Source: Chloroflexaceae bacterium UBA1466 (lineage in GTDB: Bacteria; Chloroflexota; Chloroflexia; Chloroflexales; Chloroflexaceae). Taken from it: a stretch of 12,913 nucleotides of DNA. Where the stretch lies: the NCBI GenBank assembly GCA_002325605.1, contig DCSM01000008.1:1-12913 (forward strand), read 5' to 3'. Of this stretch, positions 6,230-12,913 are shown piece after piece. Each line of letters starts with the position of its first letter. The stretch's first letter is position 1. A program made the position numbers and the translations under genes. Below the pieces are notes generated by a model, which was not told the origin of the DNA, searched no databases, and was given only the letters and a program-made list of their open reading frames with translations.

Positions 6230-7504
6230 ATGAGTTCTCAAATAACTATTATCCGTGAAGATGGAACATATTTTGGTTTTTGTGGTTTGGCATGTGTTGG
6301 TTGGCTCTATCAGAAGATCAAAGATAGCTTTTTCTTGATTTTGGGAACCCACACCTGCGCTCATTTTCTCCAGAATATGCTCGGCGTGATGATTTTTGCT
6401 CGCCCTCGATTCGGGGTAGCTTTGATCGAAGAAGCCGATCTATCCAAACATCAGCCTGAATTACGCGATCTTATCAATGAAATTCAAGCAGACCACAAGC
6501 CTTCTGTTATTTTTCTCCTCTCCTCTTGCTCGCCTGAAGTAATGAAAGTCGAATTTGAAGGGTTAGCCCAAAGTCTTAGCAGTGCCGAATTGCCTGTTTT
6601 ATATGTTCCCGCGAGTGGTTTGGAATATATTTTCAGTCAAGCTGAGGATTCGGTGCTTCAGGCTTTGTTGCCCTTCTGCCCGCAAGCGCCCGCCGATGAC
6701 AAGCGTGTTGTTTTTCTGGGTTCGGTCAACGACGCAATTGCGGATGATTTCCTGCAAGAAGCCCAAGAACTTGGCATTCCCGTGGCTGGGTTTCTGCCCG
6801 CCGACCACTTTACGAACTTGCCCCCGATTGGGCCAAGCACGATTCTTGCGCCTTTGCAGCCTTACCTGGCGAAGGTTGCAGCGCGGCTTAATCGGGAACG
6901 GGGCGCGACTGTCCTTTCGTCGCTTTTTCCTTTTGGCCCCGATGGGACGCGAGCTTTTTGGGAAGACCTTGCTGCGCTCTTTGGGAAAAAAGTGGATTTG
7001 AGCCAGCGCGAAAAGGCCGCTTGGGAGCGGATTGCGGAGCATACTGAAGTCTTACGCGGTAAAAAAGTCTTTTTCACTGCTGATAATTTAATGGAACTGC
7101 CCCTTGCGCGATTTGTACGTCATGCGGGTGCTGAAGTTGTTGAATGTAGCACAACCTATATCAATCGGCGGTTTCACGCTCGTGAATTGGCTGCTTTGGA
7201 AGGGGTCAAGTTGGTTGAACAGCCTAATTTTGACCGCCAATTGAAAGATATTGCTCAGATTAAGCCTGACTTAGTGATCAGCACGTTAGCGACGACAAAT
7301 CCGTTAATTGGCCAAGGTTTTGTGGCTAAGTGGAGTACCGAATTTACATTTATGCAAATTCATGGTTGGGCAGGCGTAGGCACTTTGGCGGGGATGTTCA
7401 CGCGCAGCTTAAAACGCCACCAACAATTGGGCCCGCTTGATGACGCTGCCTGGACTGCTGGGCTGATGCCAAGCAAAAGAACGATTGTAAAGGTTGAGGG
7501 CTAA
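6230..7504 (+). CDS. bchN: Light-independent protochlorophyllide reductase subunit N
   Basis: BchN forms with BchB the heterotetrameric catalytic component of dark-operative protochlorophyllide oxidoreductase (DPOR), a nitrogenase-MoFe-like enzyme that reduces ring D of protochlorophyllide. The 424-residue product opens with the family signature FCGLACVGWLYQKIKDSFF and GTHTCAHFLQN. C18, C43 and C100 (in LLSSCSP) match by spacing the three BchN cysteines that hold the catalytic [4Fe-4S] cluster; the fourth ligand is an Asp of BchB. Length is normal for the family. ATG 6230 fits the conserved N-terminus but has only an A-rich stretch before it, so its initiation may depend on the upstream hairpin region. 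The stop is 3 bases before bchB, indicating tight co-translation of the two subunits. Confidence 0.96.
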   Translation: MSSQITIIREDGTYFGFCGLACVGWLYQKIKDSFFLILGTHTCAHFLQNMLGVMIFARPRFGVALIEEADLSKHQPELRDLINEIQADHKPSVIFLLSSCSPEVMKVEFEGLAQSLSSAELPVLYVPASGLEYIFSQAEDSVLQALLPFCPQAPADDKRVVFLGSVNDAIADDFLQEAQELGIPVAGFLPADHFTNLPPIGPSTILAPLQPYLAKVAARLNRERGATVLSSLFPFGPDGTRAFWEDLAALFGKKVDLSQREKAAWERIAEHTEVLRGKKVFFTADNLMELPLARFVRHAGAEVVECSTTYINRRFHARELAALEGVKLVEQPNFDRQLKDIAQIKPDLVISTLATTNPLIGQGFVAKWSTEFTFMQIHGWAGVGTLAGMFTRSLKRHQQLGPLDDAAWTAGLMPSKRTIVKVEG

Positions 7505-7507
7505 ATT

Positions 7508-9097
7508 ATGCGTCTGGCTTATTGGATGTATCAGGGAACGGCTCATCATGGGGTGGGCCGCATTGCGAATAGTTTGCAGGGTGTTCACGCGGTTTTTCAC
7601 GCGCCGCAAGGCGATGATTACATAAATACAATCTTCGCTATGTTGGAACGCACGCCCGATTTTCCCCAAATGACGACCAGCGTCGTTACAGGGCGCGATT
7701 TAGCCCAAGGTACGATTCTGTTACCCCAGACCTTGCAGCAAGTTGACGAAGCCTTAAAGCCCAATTTAATCATTGTCTCTGCCAGTTGTAGTACTGTTCT
7801 GCTTCAAGAAGACTTAGAACGTACAGCAGCAAGTGCAGGAGTCAAAGCGGATATTTTAGTCTACGATGCTAATCCTTACCGTATGGAAGAGGTTGCAGCT
7901 ACCGAAGGCTTATTCACGATTTTAGTTCAGCGCTATGCCCATGAACACATCCGTACCCCGCAGCCCAGCGTCAACATTTTGGGGCCCGCGTCGTTAGGTT
8001 TTCACGCTCGGGCCGATCTTGTCTGCTTACGGCGAATGATGGCAACTCTGGGTGTACAAATCAATGTTGTTGCGCCGTGGGGCGCGAGCCTGAAAGATTT
8101 GGAACGATTGCCCGCAGCCTGGCTGAATATTGCTCCTTATCGGGAATTAGGGCTTGGCGCAGCGCAATTTCTTGAGACTCAGTTTGGTATGCCTGCGCTT
8201 TACGACGCGCCAATTGGGGTCAAACCGACGTTGGCTTGGCTTCGCCAGTTAGTTGAGATGCTGAATAGTTTAGCCGAACAGTTTGGTGCAAAAGCTCTTA
8301 ATATGCCCCCGCTGACCGCGTTTTCGCTTGACGGCTTGAGTGCGCCGAGTGGTGTACCCTGGTTTGCTCGCACGGCGGATATGGAGAGTTTCAGTAACAA
8401 GAAAGCCTATGTTTTCGGTGATGCAACGCGAACTGTGGGGATTGTTAAGTTTCTGCACGATGAATTAGGCATGAAAATCGCTGGAGCAGGGACATATCTA
8501 ACGCAACACAAAGATTGGGTGCGGGAGCAACTTGCTGCTTATCTCTCAAATGAGCTTTTGGTGACTGAGGAATTTCAAGATGTTGCTCAACAGATTGAGC
8601 AAACGATGCCAGATTTAGTTTGCGGCACGCACATGGAGCGCCATAGTTGTCGAAAACTAGATGTTCCAACGCTTGTCATTGCTTCCCCAACGCATATTGA
8701 AGATCATTTGCTGAGTTATCGCCCAATGTTAGGCTTTGATGGCGCAGATGTAATTGCTGATGGGGTTTATACCAGCACAAAACTTGGTTTAGAAAAGCAT
8801 TTAATTGACCTTTTTGGCGATGCGGGCCTGGAATATGACGAGAATGCTCCAGCCGAAGCTTCGCAAGCGAGGGATCAAGTTGAAGCAGCACCGTCTGCGC
8901 CCGCTTCGCAAACAGAGAAGAAAGATGCTGCTGGGCCTTTAGTTTGGTCGCCCGATGGCGAAGCGATGCTCAAGAAAATTCCTTTTTTCGTGCGTGGGAA
9001 AGTTAAGAAAAATACTGAAAAATTTGCTGCCGAACGCGGCTTTACGGTCATTACTGCCGAGGTTTTGCGGAAAGCAAAAGAAGAACTTGGTGGTTAG
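7508..9097 (+). CDS. bchB: Light-independent protochlorophyllide reductase subunit B
   Basis: The second subunit of the DPOR catalytic tetramer, 529 residues. Seen: N-terminus MRLAYWMYQGTAHHGVGRIANS typical of BchB/ChlB; D36, the known non-cysteine ligand of the [4Fe-4S] cluster, in APQGDDY; conserved nitrogenase-component-like core including YDANPYRMEE and the C-G-T-H-M-E-R-H segment (LVCGTHMERHSCRKL); a low-complexity Ala/Pro/Gln/Lys linker (about 445-478); and the small C-terminal PCP-reductase domain (about 480-529, beginning WSPDGEAMLKKIPFFVRGK). GAGGG just inside the end of bchN can serve as ribosome binding site. It is followed by an unusually long 90-base gap with a hairpin before bchL. 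Confidence 0.96.
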   Translation: MRLAYWMYQGTAHHGVGRIANSLQGVHAVFHAPQGDDYINTIFAMLERTPDFPQMTTSVVTGRDLAQGTILLPQTLQQVDEALKPNLIIVSASCSTVLLQEDLERTAASAGVKADILVYDANPYRMEEVAATEGLFTILVQRYAHEHIRTPQPSVNILGPASLGFHARADLVCLRRMMATLGVQINVVAPWGASLKDLERLPAAWLNIAPYRELGLGAAQFLETQFGMPALYDAPIGVKPTLAWLRQLVEMLNSLAEQFGAKALNMPPLTAFSLDGLSAPSGVPWFARTADMESFSNKKAYVFGDATRTVGIVKFLHDELGMKIAGAGTYLTQHKDWVREQLAAYLSNELLVTEEFQDVAQQIEQTMPDLVCGTHMERHSCRKLDVPTLVIASPTHIEDHLLSYRPMLGFDGADVIADGVYTSTKLGLEKHLIDLFGDAGLEYDENAPAEASQARDQVEAAPSAPASQTEKKDAAGPLVWSPDGEAMLKKIPFFVRGKVKKNTEKFAAERGFTVITAEVLRKAKEELGG

Positions 9098-9102
9098 AAA
9101 CA

Positions 9103-9153
9103 TTTGGAGGAAGCAATTTTCTGTTTTGAGTAGCAGAATTTGTTTCCTCTAAA
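9103..9153 (+). promoter_or_regulatory. Long imperfect hairpin between bchB and bchL
   Basis: TTTGGAGGAA (9103-9112) pairs with TTCCTCTAAA (9144-9153) with one G-T wobble. The stem continues through CAA/TTG and TTCTG/CAGAA with small internal loops, closing on a TTTTGAGTAG loop. No U-tract follows. It starts 5 bases after the bchB stop and ends 22 bases before the bchL ribosome binding site (AAGGAG, 9176-9181). A processing or 3'-protecting role in adjusting BchL relative to BchNB is plausible. Confidence 0.5.
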
Positions 9154-9187
9154 CTTAACAACAAAACGGAATCATAAGGAGTATTGA

Positions 9188-10009
9188 ATGAGTCTGTTTT
9201 TAGCAGTCTATGGCAAAGGTGGAATTGGCAAAAGTACCACCAGCGCTAACCTTTCTGCGGCTTTAGCTCTTAAAGGAGCCAGTGTTTTGCAGATTGGTTG
9301 CGACCCCAAACACGATAGCACTTTTCCCTTGACAGGCTATTTGCAAGATACAGTCATTGATGTGTTGGGGGGCGTTGATTTTCACCACGAAGAGGTGAGA
9401 ATCGAAGATGTTGTCAAAACTGGTTTTGCAGGAGTCGGCACGATTGAGGCTGGTGGCCCGCCAGCAGGGAGTGGTTGTGGGGGTTATGTGGTGGGCGAAA
9501 CCGTCAAATTAGTGCAAGAATTTGGCTTATACGATAAATATGATGTGATTCTCTTCGATGTTCTGGGCGATGTGGTCTGTGGAGGCTTTAGTGCGCCCCT
9601 GAATTACGCCGATTATGCGCTGATCATTGCTACCAATGAATTTGATAGCATCTTCGCGGCGAATCGGCTGTGTATGGCCGTGGCCCAAAAAAGTGCCCGT
9701 TACAAGGTCAAACTGGCGGGAATCATTGCGAATCGAGTAGATTTCGTGCATGGCGGGGGAACATCGCTGTTAGAACAGTTTGCTGAATTGGTAGGAACGC
9801 GCCTTATTTCGCGTGTCCCTTATCACGACCTCATTCGGCGCAGTCGTCTCGCAGGGAAAACGCTCTTTGAGATGGAACATGCTGAACAAGAAGTTTGTAC
9901 GCAACCTTATAACCAACTTGCTGAATACATTTTGAATAGTCCCCACGCGGTTATTCCCAAACCTATCAACGATAAAGAGATTTTTGACATCATTGGCGGC
10001 TGGAAATAG
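9188..10009 (+). CDS. bchL: Light-independent protochlorophyllide reductase iron-sulfur ATP-binding protein
   Basis: BchL is the NifH-like homodimeric ATPase that passes electrons one at a time to the BchNB catalytic component. The 273-residue product shows the P-loop GKGGIGKST at residues 9-17, the nucleotide-sensing segment GCDPKHDST at 37-45, and C97 (in GSGCGGY) and C131 (in DVVCGGF), which bind the [4Fe-4S] cluster shared by the dimer. DVLGD (124-128) is the switch II region. The length is typical; some purple-bacterial homologues carry a longer disordered N-terminus, absent here. AAGGAG at 9176-9181 lies 6 bases before ATG 9188. The gap to bchM is 4 bases. Confidence 0.97.
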   Translation: MSLFLAVYGKGGIGKSTTSANLSAALALKGASVLQIGCDPKHDSTFPLTGYLQDTVIDVLGGVDFHHEEVRIEDVVKTGFAGVGTIEAGGPPAGSGCGGYVVGETVKLVQEFGLYDKYDVILFDVLGDVVCGGFSAPLNYADYALIIATNEFDSIFAANRLCMAVAQKSARYKVKLAGIIANRVDFVHGGGTSLLEQFAELVGTRLISRVPYHDLIRRSRLAGKTLFEMEHAEQEVCTQPYNQLAEYILNSPHAVIPKPINDKEIFDIIGGWK

Positions 10010-10013
10010 GGCT

Positions 10014-10712
10014 ATGACAACAATAACTGATTCTAAACAGCGTAAATCTCAACTCCACGAATACTTTGATGGCATTGGTTTTGAGCGTTGGGCGGCCATT
10101 TACGGCGAAGCAGAACTTTCTTCTGTGCGAAAAACTGTACGGGATGGGCATAATGTTATGCTTTCAAATGTGCAAGCTTGGTTAGCCGAACATCGTTTGG
10201 CTCCAGGAGCAACCATTCTTGACGCAGGTTGTGGCACAGGCCTCTTTAGTTTGGCAATGGCTAAACTCGGTTATCGTGTTACAGCCGTAGATATTGCTCC
10301 TCGGATGCTGAAATTGGGTGTGCAACAAGCTGAAAAACTTGGTTTGCGCGAGCAAATCAACTTTATTGCGGGCGATCTTGAGGTAGTCAGTGGCAAGTAT
10401 GATGCTGTAGTCTGTTTGGATGTCTTGATTCACTATCCTAGCTCAATTTTTGCGCCACTTTGCACCCGTTTAGCCAGCCTTTCCCGTGGGCCCCTTTTCA
10501 TAACTTATGCGCCTTATAATGCGCTTTTAGCCGCTATGCACTGGGCTGGAGGTCACTTTCCTCAGACTCAACGCCGAACTGACATTCAAATGATCAAAGC
10601 AGATTTCGTGCAAGAAACGCTCAAAGCAGCCCGAATGCGGGTGCGGCGCAGCATTCATGTTGGGCGCGGTTTTTATCAGGTCAATTTGCTGGAAGCTAAT
10701 CTTATCTCCTAA
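10014..10712 (+). CDS. bchM: Mg-protoporphyrin IX O-methyltransferase
   Basis: BchM methylates the ring C propionate of Mg-protoporphyrin IX with SAM, the step before the BchE cyclase. The 232-residue protein is a class I methyltransferase: motif I LDAGCGTG at 69-76, the acidic residue after strand 2 in VDIAP (92-96), and the later YDAVVCLDVLIHYP block. The N-terminal YFDGIGFERWAAIYG and the C-terminal FYQVNLLEA are characteristic of BchM. ATG 10014 is chosen because an upstream in-frame TTG at 9984 would overlap bchL and has no ribosome site; the site for ATG 10014 is itself weak (TAGGG), so translation is probably coupled to bchL termination 4 bases earlier. Confidence 0.94.
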   Translation: MTTITDSKQRKSQLHEYFDGIGFERWAAIYGEAELSSVRKTVRDGHNVMLSNVQAWLAEHRLAPGATILDAGCGTGLFSLAMAKLGYRVTAVDIAPRMLKLGVQQAEKLGLREQINFIAGDLEVVSGKYDAVVCLDVLIHYPSSIFAPLCTRLASLSRGPLFITYAPYNALLAAMHWAGGHFPQTQRRTDIQMIKADFVQETLKAARMRVRRSIHVGRGFYQVNLLEANLIS

Positions 10713-10737
10713 GAATTTAAGTACCAAGAAGGAATAA

Positions 10738-10995
10738 ATGTCAACACAACGCTGGACAATTTACTGGCAGAGCGAAGAAGGAAAACCCTTTATTCGGCAA
10801 AGCTCTACTTACGCAACTAAAGAGGAAGCCCAAGAATATGCGGCAGGGAGTGAGGAAGATGGTTATCATGCCTTGCCACTTTCGGGCGAGACGCTTTCGC
10901 TCGTAGAAGCAGCGCGGTTGGGCGTAGAACTTACCGCGAAAGAATATCAAACGCTTGTCGCAGCGGGCCATAATGAGTTTTCCGCCAAGCTCTGA
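10738..10995 (+). CDS. Unknown 85-residue protein, last gene of the bch operon
   Basis: I do not recognise this protein. It is 85 residues, soluble (no signal peptide or membrane helix) and acidic in its middle (KEEAQEYAAGSEEDGYH). The N-terminal third, WTIYWQSEEGKPF then STYATKEEAQEYA, looks like a compact beta-hairpin/helix domain. The C-terminal third (LSLVEAARLGVELTAKEYQTLVAA) is helical and amphipathic. No metal or catalytic motif is seen. A ribosome site AAGAAGGA (10726-10733) lies 4 bases before ATG, the gap from bchM is 25 bases, and the operon terminator follows it, so it is a genuine co-transcribed gene. Position suggests an accessory role in bacteriochlorophyll synthesis or its regulation, which is inference only. 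Confidence 0.75.
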   Translation: MSTQRWTIYWQSEEGKPFIRQSSTYATKEEAQEYAAGSEEDGYHALPLSGETLSLVEAARLGVELTAKEYQTLVAAGHNEFSAKL

Positions 10996-11072
10996 GCGAA
11001 AAAGTAAGCTTTCTGAGAGCTTTAAGAGGTTTTCCAGGCTTGTTTTTAAGCCAAAAAGCAATCCCAGAAACC

Positions 11073-11113
11073 GAAGAATCGGCTGGCTTCCTCAAGCCTA
11101 GCCGTCTTCTTTT
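11073..11113 (+). terminator. Strong intrinsic terminator of the bch operon
   Basis: The 5' arm GAAGA-(AT)-CGGCT-GGCTT pairs with AAGCC-(T)-AGCCG-TCTTC around a CCTC loop (11073-11109). That is 15 base pairs with one 2-base and one 1-base bulge, followed by TTTT (11110-11113). It closes the bchJENBLM-plus-unknown transcript. Confidence 0.8.
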
Positions 11114-11132
11114 CCCGTTTTGGCCAGAATTG

Positions 11133-11141
11133 TGCTATGAT
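11133..11141 (+). promoter_or_regulatory. Possible extended -10 promoter for the GlcE-like gene
   Basis: TGC followed by TATGAT (11136-11141) resembles an extended -10 element. No convincing -35 is found at the right distance. Transcription would begin near 11148, where a small CAGG-GAAA-CCTG hairpin (11149-11160) would sit at the 5' end. The remaining leader to 11255 shows nothing else clear. Confidence 0.4.
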
Positions 11142-11255
11142 AAAAAGCCAGGGAAACCTGCACCAAAAGTAGCATTTAGCCTTTTCAGTAATTCGTGGTG
11201 GCCAATGAGGTTAAAAGGGCTGCCTGAAGCAATTTAGGATGAGAAGAGTTTGCTT

Positions 11256-12539
11256 ATGGAAACTTGTGTCTTGTATGGAATTGCCCCCAGCAGGGTCGAA
11301 ACGCCTGCTAATGCCCCCGAACTGGCAGCTTTGCTCCACCAAGCAACCGCAGCGGGCACGGCGCTTGTGCCCTGGGGAGCGGGGACGCAGCAGAGTTCAG
11401 GGCGCATTCCAATGCGCTATGATCTTGCTTTGCGAACAACTGAGCTTCGCCAGTTTGAAAAAGTTGGGGAAGGAGAAAATTGTACTTTGACGGTTGGCGC
11501 AGGGCTGCCGCTCGCCGAAGTGCAAGCTACTTTGGCAAAGGATGGGCTTTGGCTTCCCTGGGACCCTGCCGCCGCGCCGCAGGCTACCATCGGCGGTTTA
11601 TTGGCTTGTAATGCAAGTGGGCCCTATCGGTTTGGCTTTGGTACGCCACGGGATTGGCAGCCGTGCCTGCGCGTTGCTTTGGGCGATGGGCAGTTGCTTG
11701 AAGCCCATTACCAGGGAGAAATCCCAAGCCCGACCAACGCAGCTTTCCATCTTGGGGCCTTTGGGGCGTTAGGGGTCATCGTGGAGGCTACGCTTAAACC
11801 TCAGCCGCGCCCTGCGTGCCAGCGCACTTTGTTTCTCTCCTTCAGCGACCCCTACGTTACCCTGGAGTCGTTAAAACAACTGCGGCTTCCCCCCTTAGAG
11901 CCTGTGAGTCTTGTCTCGCTTGATTTGGGGGCCGCGCAAGCGATTCCTTCTTTAAGCGAGTTTCTGACGGGCCAAACTGCTGCTTTCTTAGCTATTGCTC
12001 GCTTTGCGGGCCAAAAAGCGCAGGTTTTACGCCAAATCTATGAAGCGACTCGCCGAGGAATAGAGGTTGGCGCACGTTGTGTGGATCTTGACGAGCGGGA
12101 TAATTCAACGGTTTGGGAAGAAATTGCAAATTTTAAGCAAATAACGGCGGCTAAAGAGTCAAACGCGGAAATTTCCTTGCTTTTGCAAGGAAGTGCACCC
12201 TTGCCTCAAATGTTTTATTTGGCTAAGACGCTTTCAGAGACTGCCCAAGAACAAAACTGGCGAGCCGCGCATCTTATTTATGTCGGGAATCGGGAAATTT
12301 ATGCGCGTTGGTGGCTTCCAGCTGCGACTTCACTTTCTCAACTGGAAACGACTTTGGCGGTGCTCAGAGCGACGCTTACTTCGCCCGAAAGCTACATTTT
12401 CGTAGATGATGCGCCAATTGAGTTGCGCTCGCAGCTTGATTTGTGGGGAAGCCTCCCAAGCAATTTTGAGGCTCTCCGTTCGTTTAAAGCTGTGTGTGAC
12501 CCAGGAGCCATCTTAAATTCAGGCCGCTATTTTATTTGA
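11256..12539 (+). CDS. FAD-binding oxidoreductase, glycolate oxidase GlcE-like
   Basis: A 427-residue flavoprotein of the FAD_binding_4 (PCMH/VAO) family, most like the GlcE subunit of glycolate dehydrogenase. Seen: PWGAGT at 39-44 (the glycine-rich FAD pyrophosphate loop), LTVGAGLPLAEVQ at 78-90, the TIGGLLACNASGP block at 111-123, and GAFGALGVIVEATLKPQPRP at 167-186. The usual GlcE segment before the last block (consensus near VKNVAGYD) is missing; HYQGEIPSPTNAAFH stands there. The C-terminal oxidase-type domain is weakly conserved, and the protein ends DPGAILNSGRYFI, the usual family ending. In photosynthetic cells GlcDEF oxidises glycolate, but no glcD or glcF is seen here, so the substrate is open. 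ATG 11256 is taken as start; TTG 11250 is possible, and neither has a clear ribosome site. Confidence 0.75.
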   Translation: METCVLYGIAPSRVETPANAPELAALLHQATAAGTALVPWGAGTQQSSGRIPMRYDLALRTTELRQFEKVGEGENCTLTVGAGLPLAEVQATLAKDGLWLPWDPAAAPQATIGGLLACNASGPYRFGFGTPRDWQPCLRVALGDGQLLEAHYQGEIPSPTNAAFHLGAFGALGVIVEATLKPQPRPACQRTLFLSFSDPYVTLESLKQLRLPPLEPVSLVSLDLGAAQAIPSLSEFLTGQTAAFLAIARFAGQKAQVLRQIYEATRRGIEVGARCVDLDERDNSTVWEEIANFKQITAAKESNAEISLLLQGSAPLPQMFYLAKTLSETAQEQNWRAAHLIYVGNREIYARWWLPAATSLSQLETTLAVLRATLTSPESYIFVDDAPIELRSQLDLWGSLPSNFEALRSFKAVCDPGAILNSGRYFI

Positions 12540-12569
12540 GGCTTTTCTAATCTTGAAATGGAGGTTTTT

Positions 12570-12913
12570 ATGCAAGTGTTAGGGCTTGACATTGGGGGTT
12601 CGGGAATCAAAGGGAATGTGATTGAAACTAGCACAGGCAGCATGCTTCAGGAGCGCTATCGGCTTCCTACTCCACAACCTGTGCTACCTAACGCTGTGGT
12701 AGAAACCGTCGCGGCGGTGGTACGACACTTTAATTGGCAAGGGCCTGTAGGCTGCGGCTTCCCCGCCGTGATCCACGATGGCGTGATTCTGACGGCGGCC
12801 AATATCGCCCCCGAATGGATTGGGCAAAACGGGCAGGATCTTTTGGCGCAGGCGACGGGCTGTCAAGTGCTTTTGCTTAATGATGCGGATGCGGCAGGGC
12901 TGGCTGAAATGCG
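12570..12913 (+). CDS. ppgK: Polyphosphate glucokinase (ROK family), 5' part
   Basis: The open frame runs off the window end; 114 residues are visible. It starts MQVLGLDIGGSGIKGNVIET, the phosphate-binding DIGGS motif of ROK kinases in the form seen in polyphosphate/ATP glucokinases. GPVGCGFPAVIHDGV (58-72) and TAANIAPEWIG (75-85) follow, also as in PpgK, and NDADAAGLAE (104-113) contains the presumed catalytic base D105. The enzyme phosphorylates glucose to glucose 6-phosphate with polyphosphate or ATP. GGAGG (12560-12564) is 5 bases before ATG. The 30-base gap suggests co-transcription with the GlcE-like gene. Confidence 0.88.
   Translation, partial: MQVLGLDIGGSGIKGNVIETSTGSMLQERYRLPTPQPVLPNAVVETVAAVVRHFNWQGPVGCGFPAVIHDGVILTAANIAPEWIGQNGQDLLAQATGCQVLLLNDADAAGLAEM

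Noticed and set aside
6599..7042. 147-codon minus-strand open frame inside bchN
   Set aside because: It is fully antisense to well-conserved bchN and is rich in Arg/Lys/Pro, as expected for a shadow frame.

Overview
The window is a chromosomal photosynthesis region of an anoxygenic phototroph, most likely a filamentous member of the Chloroflexota. It encodes a type II (quinone) reaction centre made of PufL and PufM. PufM has Leu174 where the purple-bacterial M subunit has the histidine (M182) that ligates the inactive-branch accessory bacteriochlorophyll; this substitution is the known mark of Chloroflexus-type reaction centres with three bacteriopheophytins. Cyclase and protochlorophyllide reductase are both of the oxygen-independent type (BchE and BchLNB), which suits an anaerobic or microoxic phototroph. 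Species or genus cannot be fixed from the sequence alone.

Layout. (1) 1-1411: two ordinary genes, the 3' part of rsmI followed by a good terminator, then a short-chain dehydrogenase with its own promoter and a TTG start. (2) 1451-3590: a two-gene puf unit, namely a near-consensus promoter, a roughly 157-nt leader with three hairpins, pufL, pufM and an intrinsic terminator. There are no antenna (pufBA) or cytochrome (pufC) genes. (3) 3604-11113: a seven-gene bacteriochlorophyll operon, bchJ-bchE-bchN-bchB-bchL-bchM-(85-aa unknown), with an extended -10 promoter, a hairpin-rich leader that may include an old IS200/IS605-type end, two large intercistronic hairpins and a strong terminator. (4) 11133-12913: a new transcription unit with a GlcE-like FAD-binding protein and the start of a ROK-family polyphosphate glucokinase, cut by the window edge.

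How the genes work together. BchM methylates Mg-protoporphyrin IX, BchE closes the isocyclic ring and BchL plus BchNB reduces ring D. The operon therefore carries three consecutive steps from Mg-protoporphyrin IX to chlorophyllide, with BchJ as a probable tetrapyrrole-handling accessory. The products feed bacteriochlorophyll and bacteriopheophytin synthesis for the reaction centre encoded just upstream. Mg chelatase, chlorophyllide a reductase (bchXYZ) and the late genes must lie elsewhere.

I see no wholly new multi-gene system. The points most worth a second look are the uncharacterised 85-aa protein at the end of the bch operon, the paired intercistronic hairpins (one enclosing a start codon and a Shine-Dalgarno sequence), the structured leaders, the acidic repeat tail of BchE and the polyproline tail of PufM.
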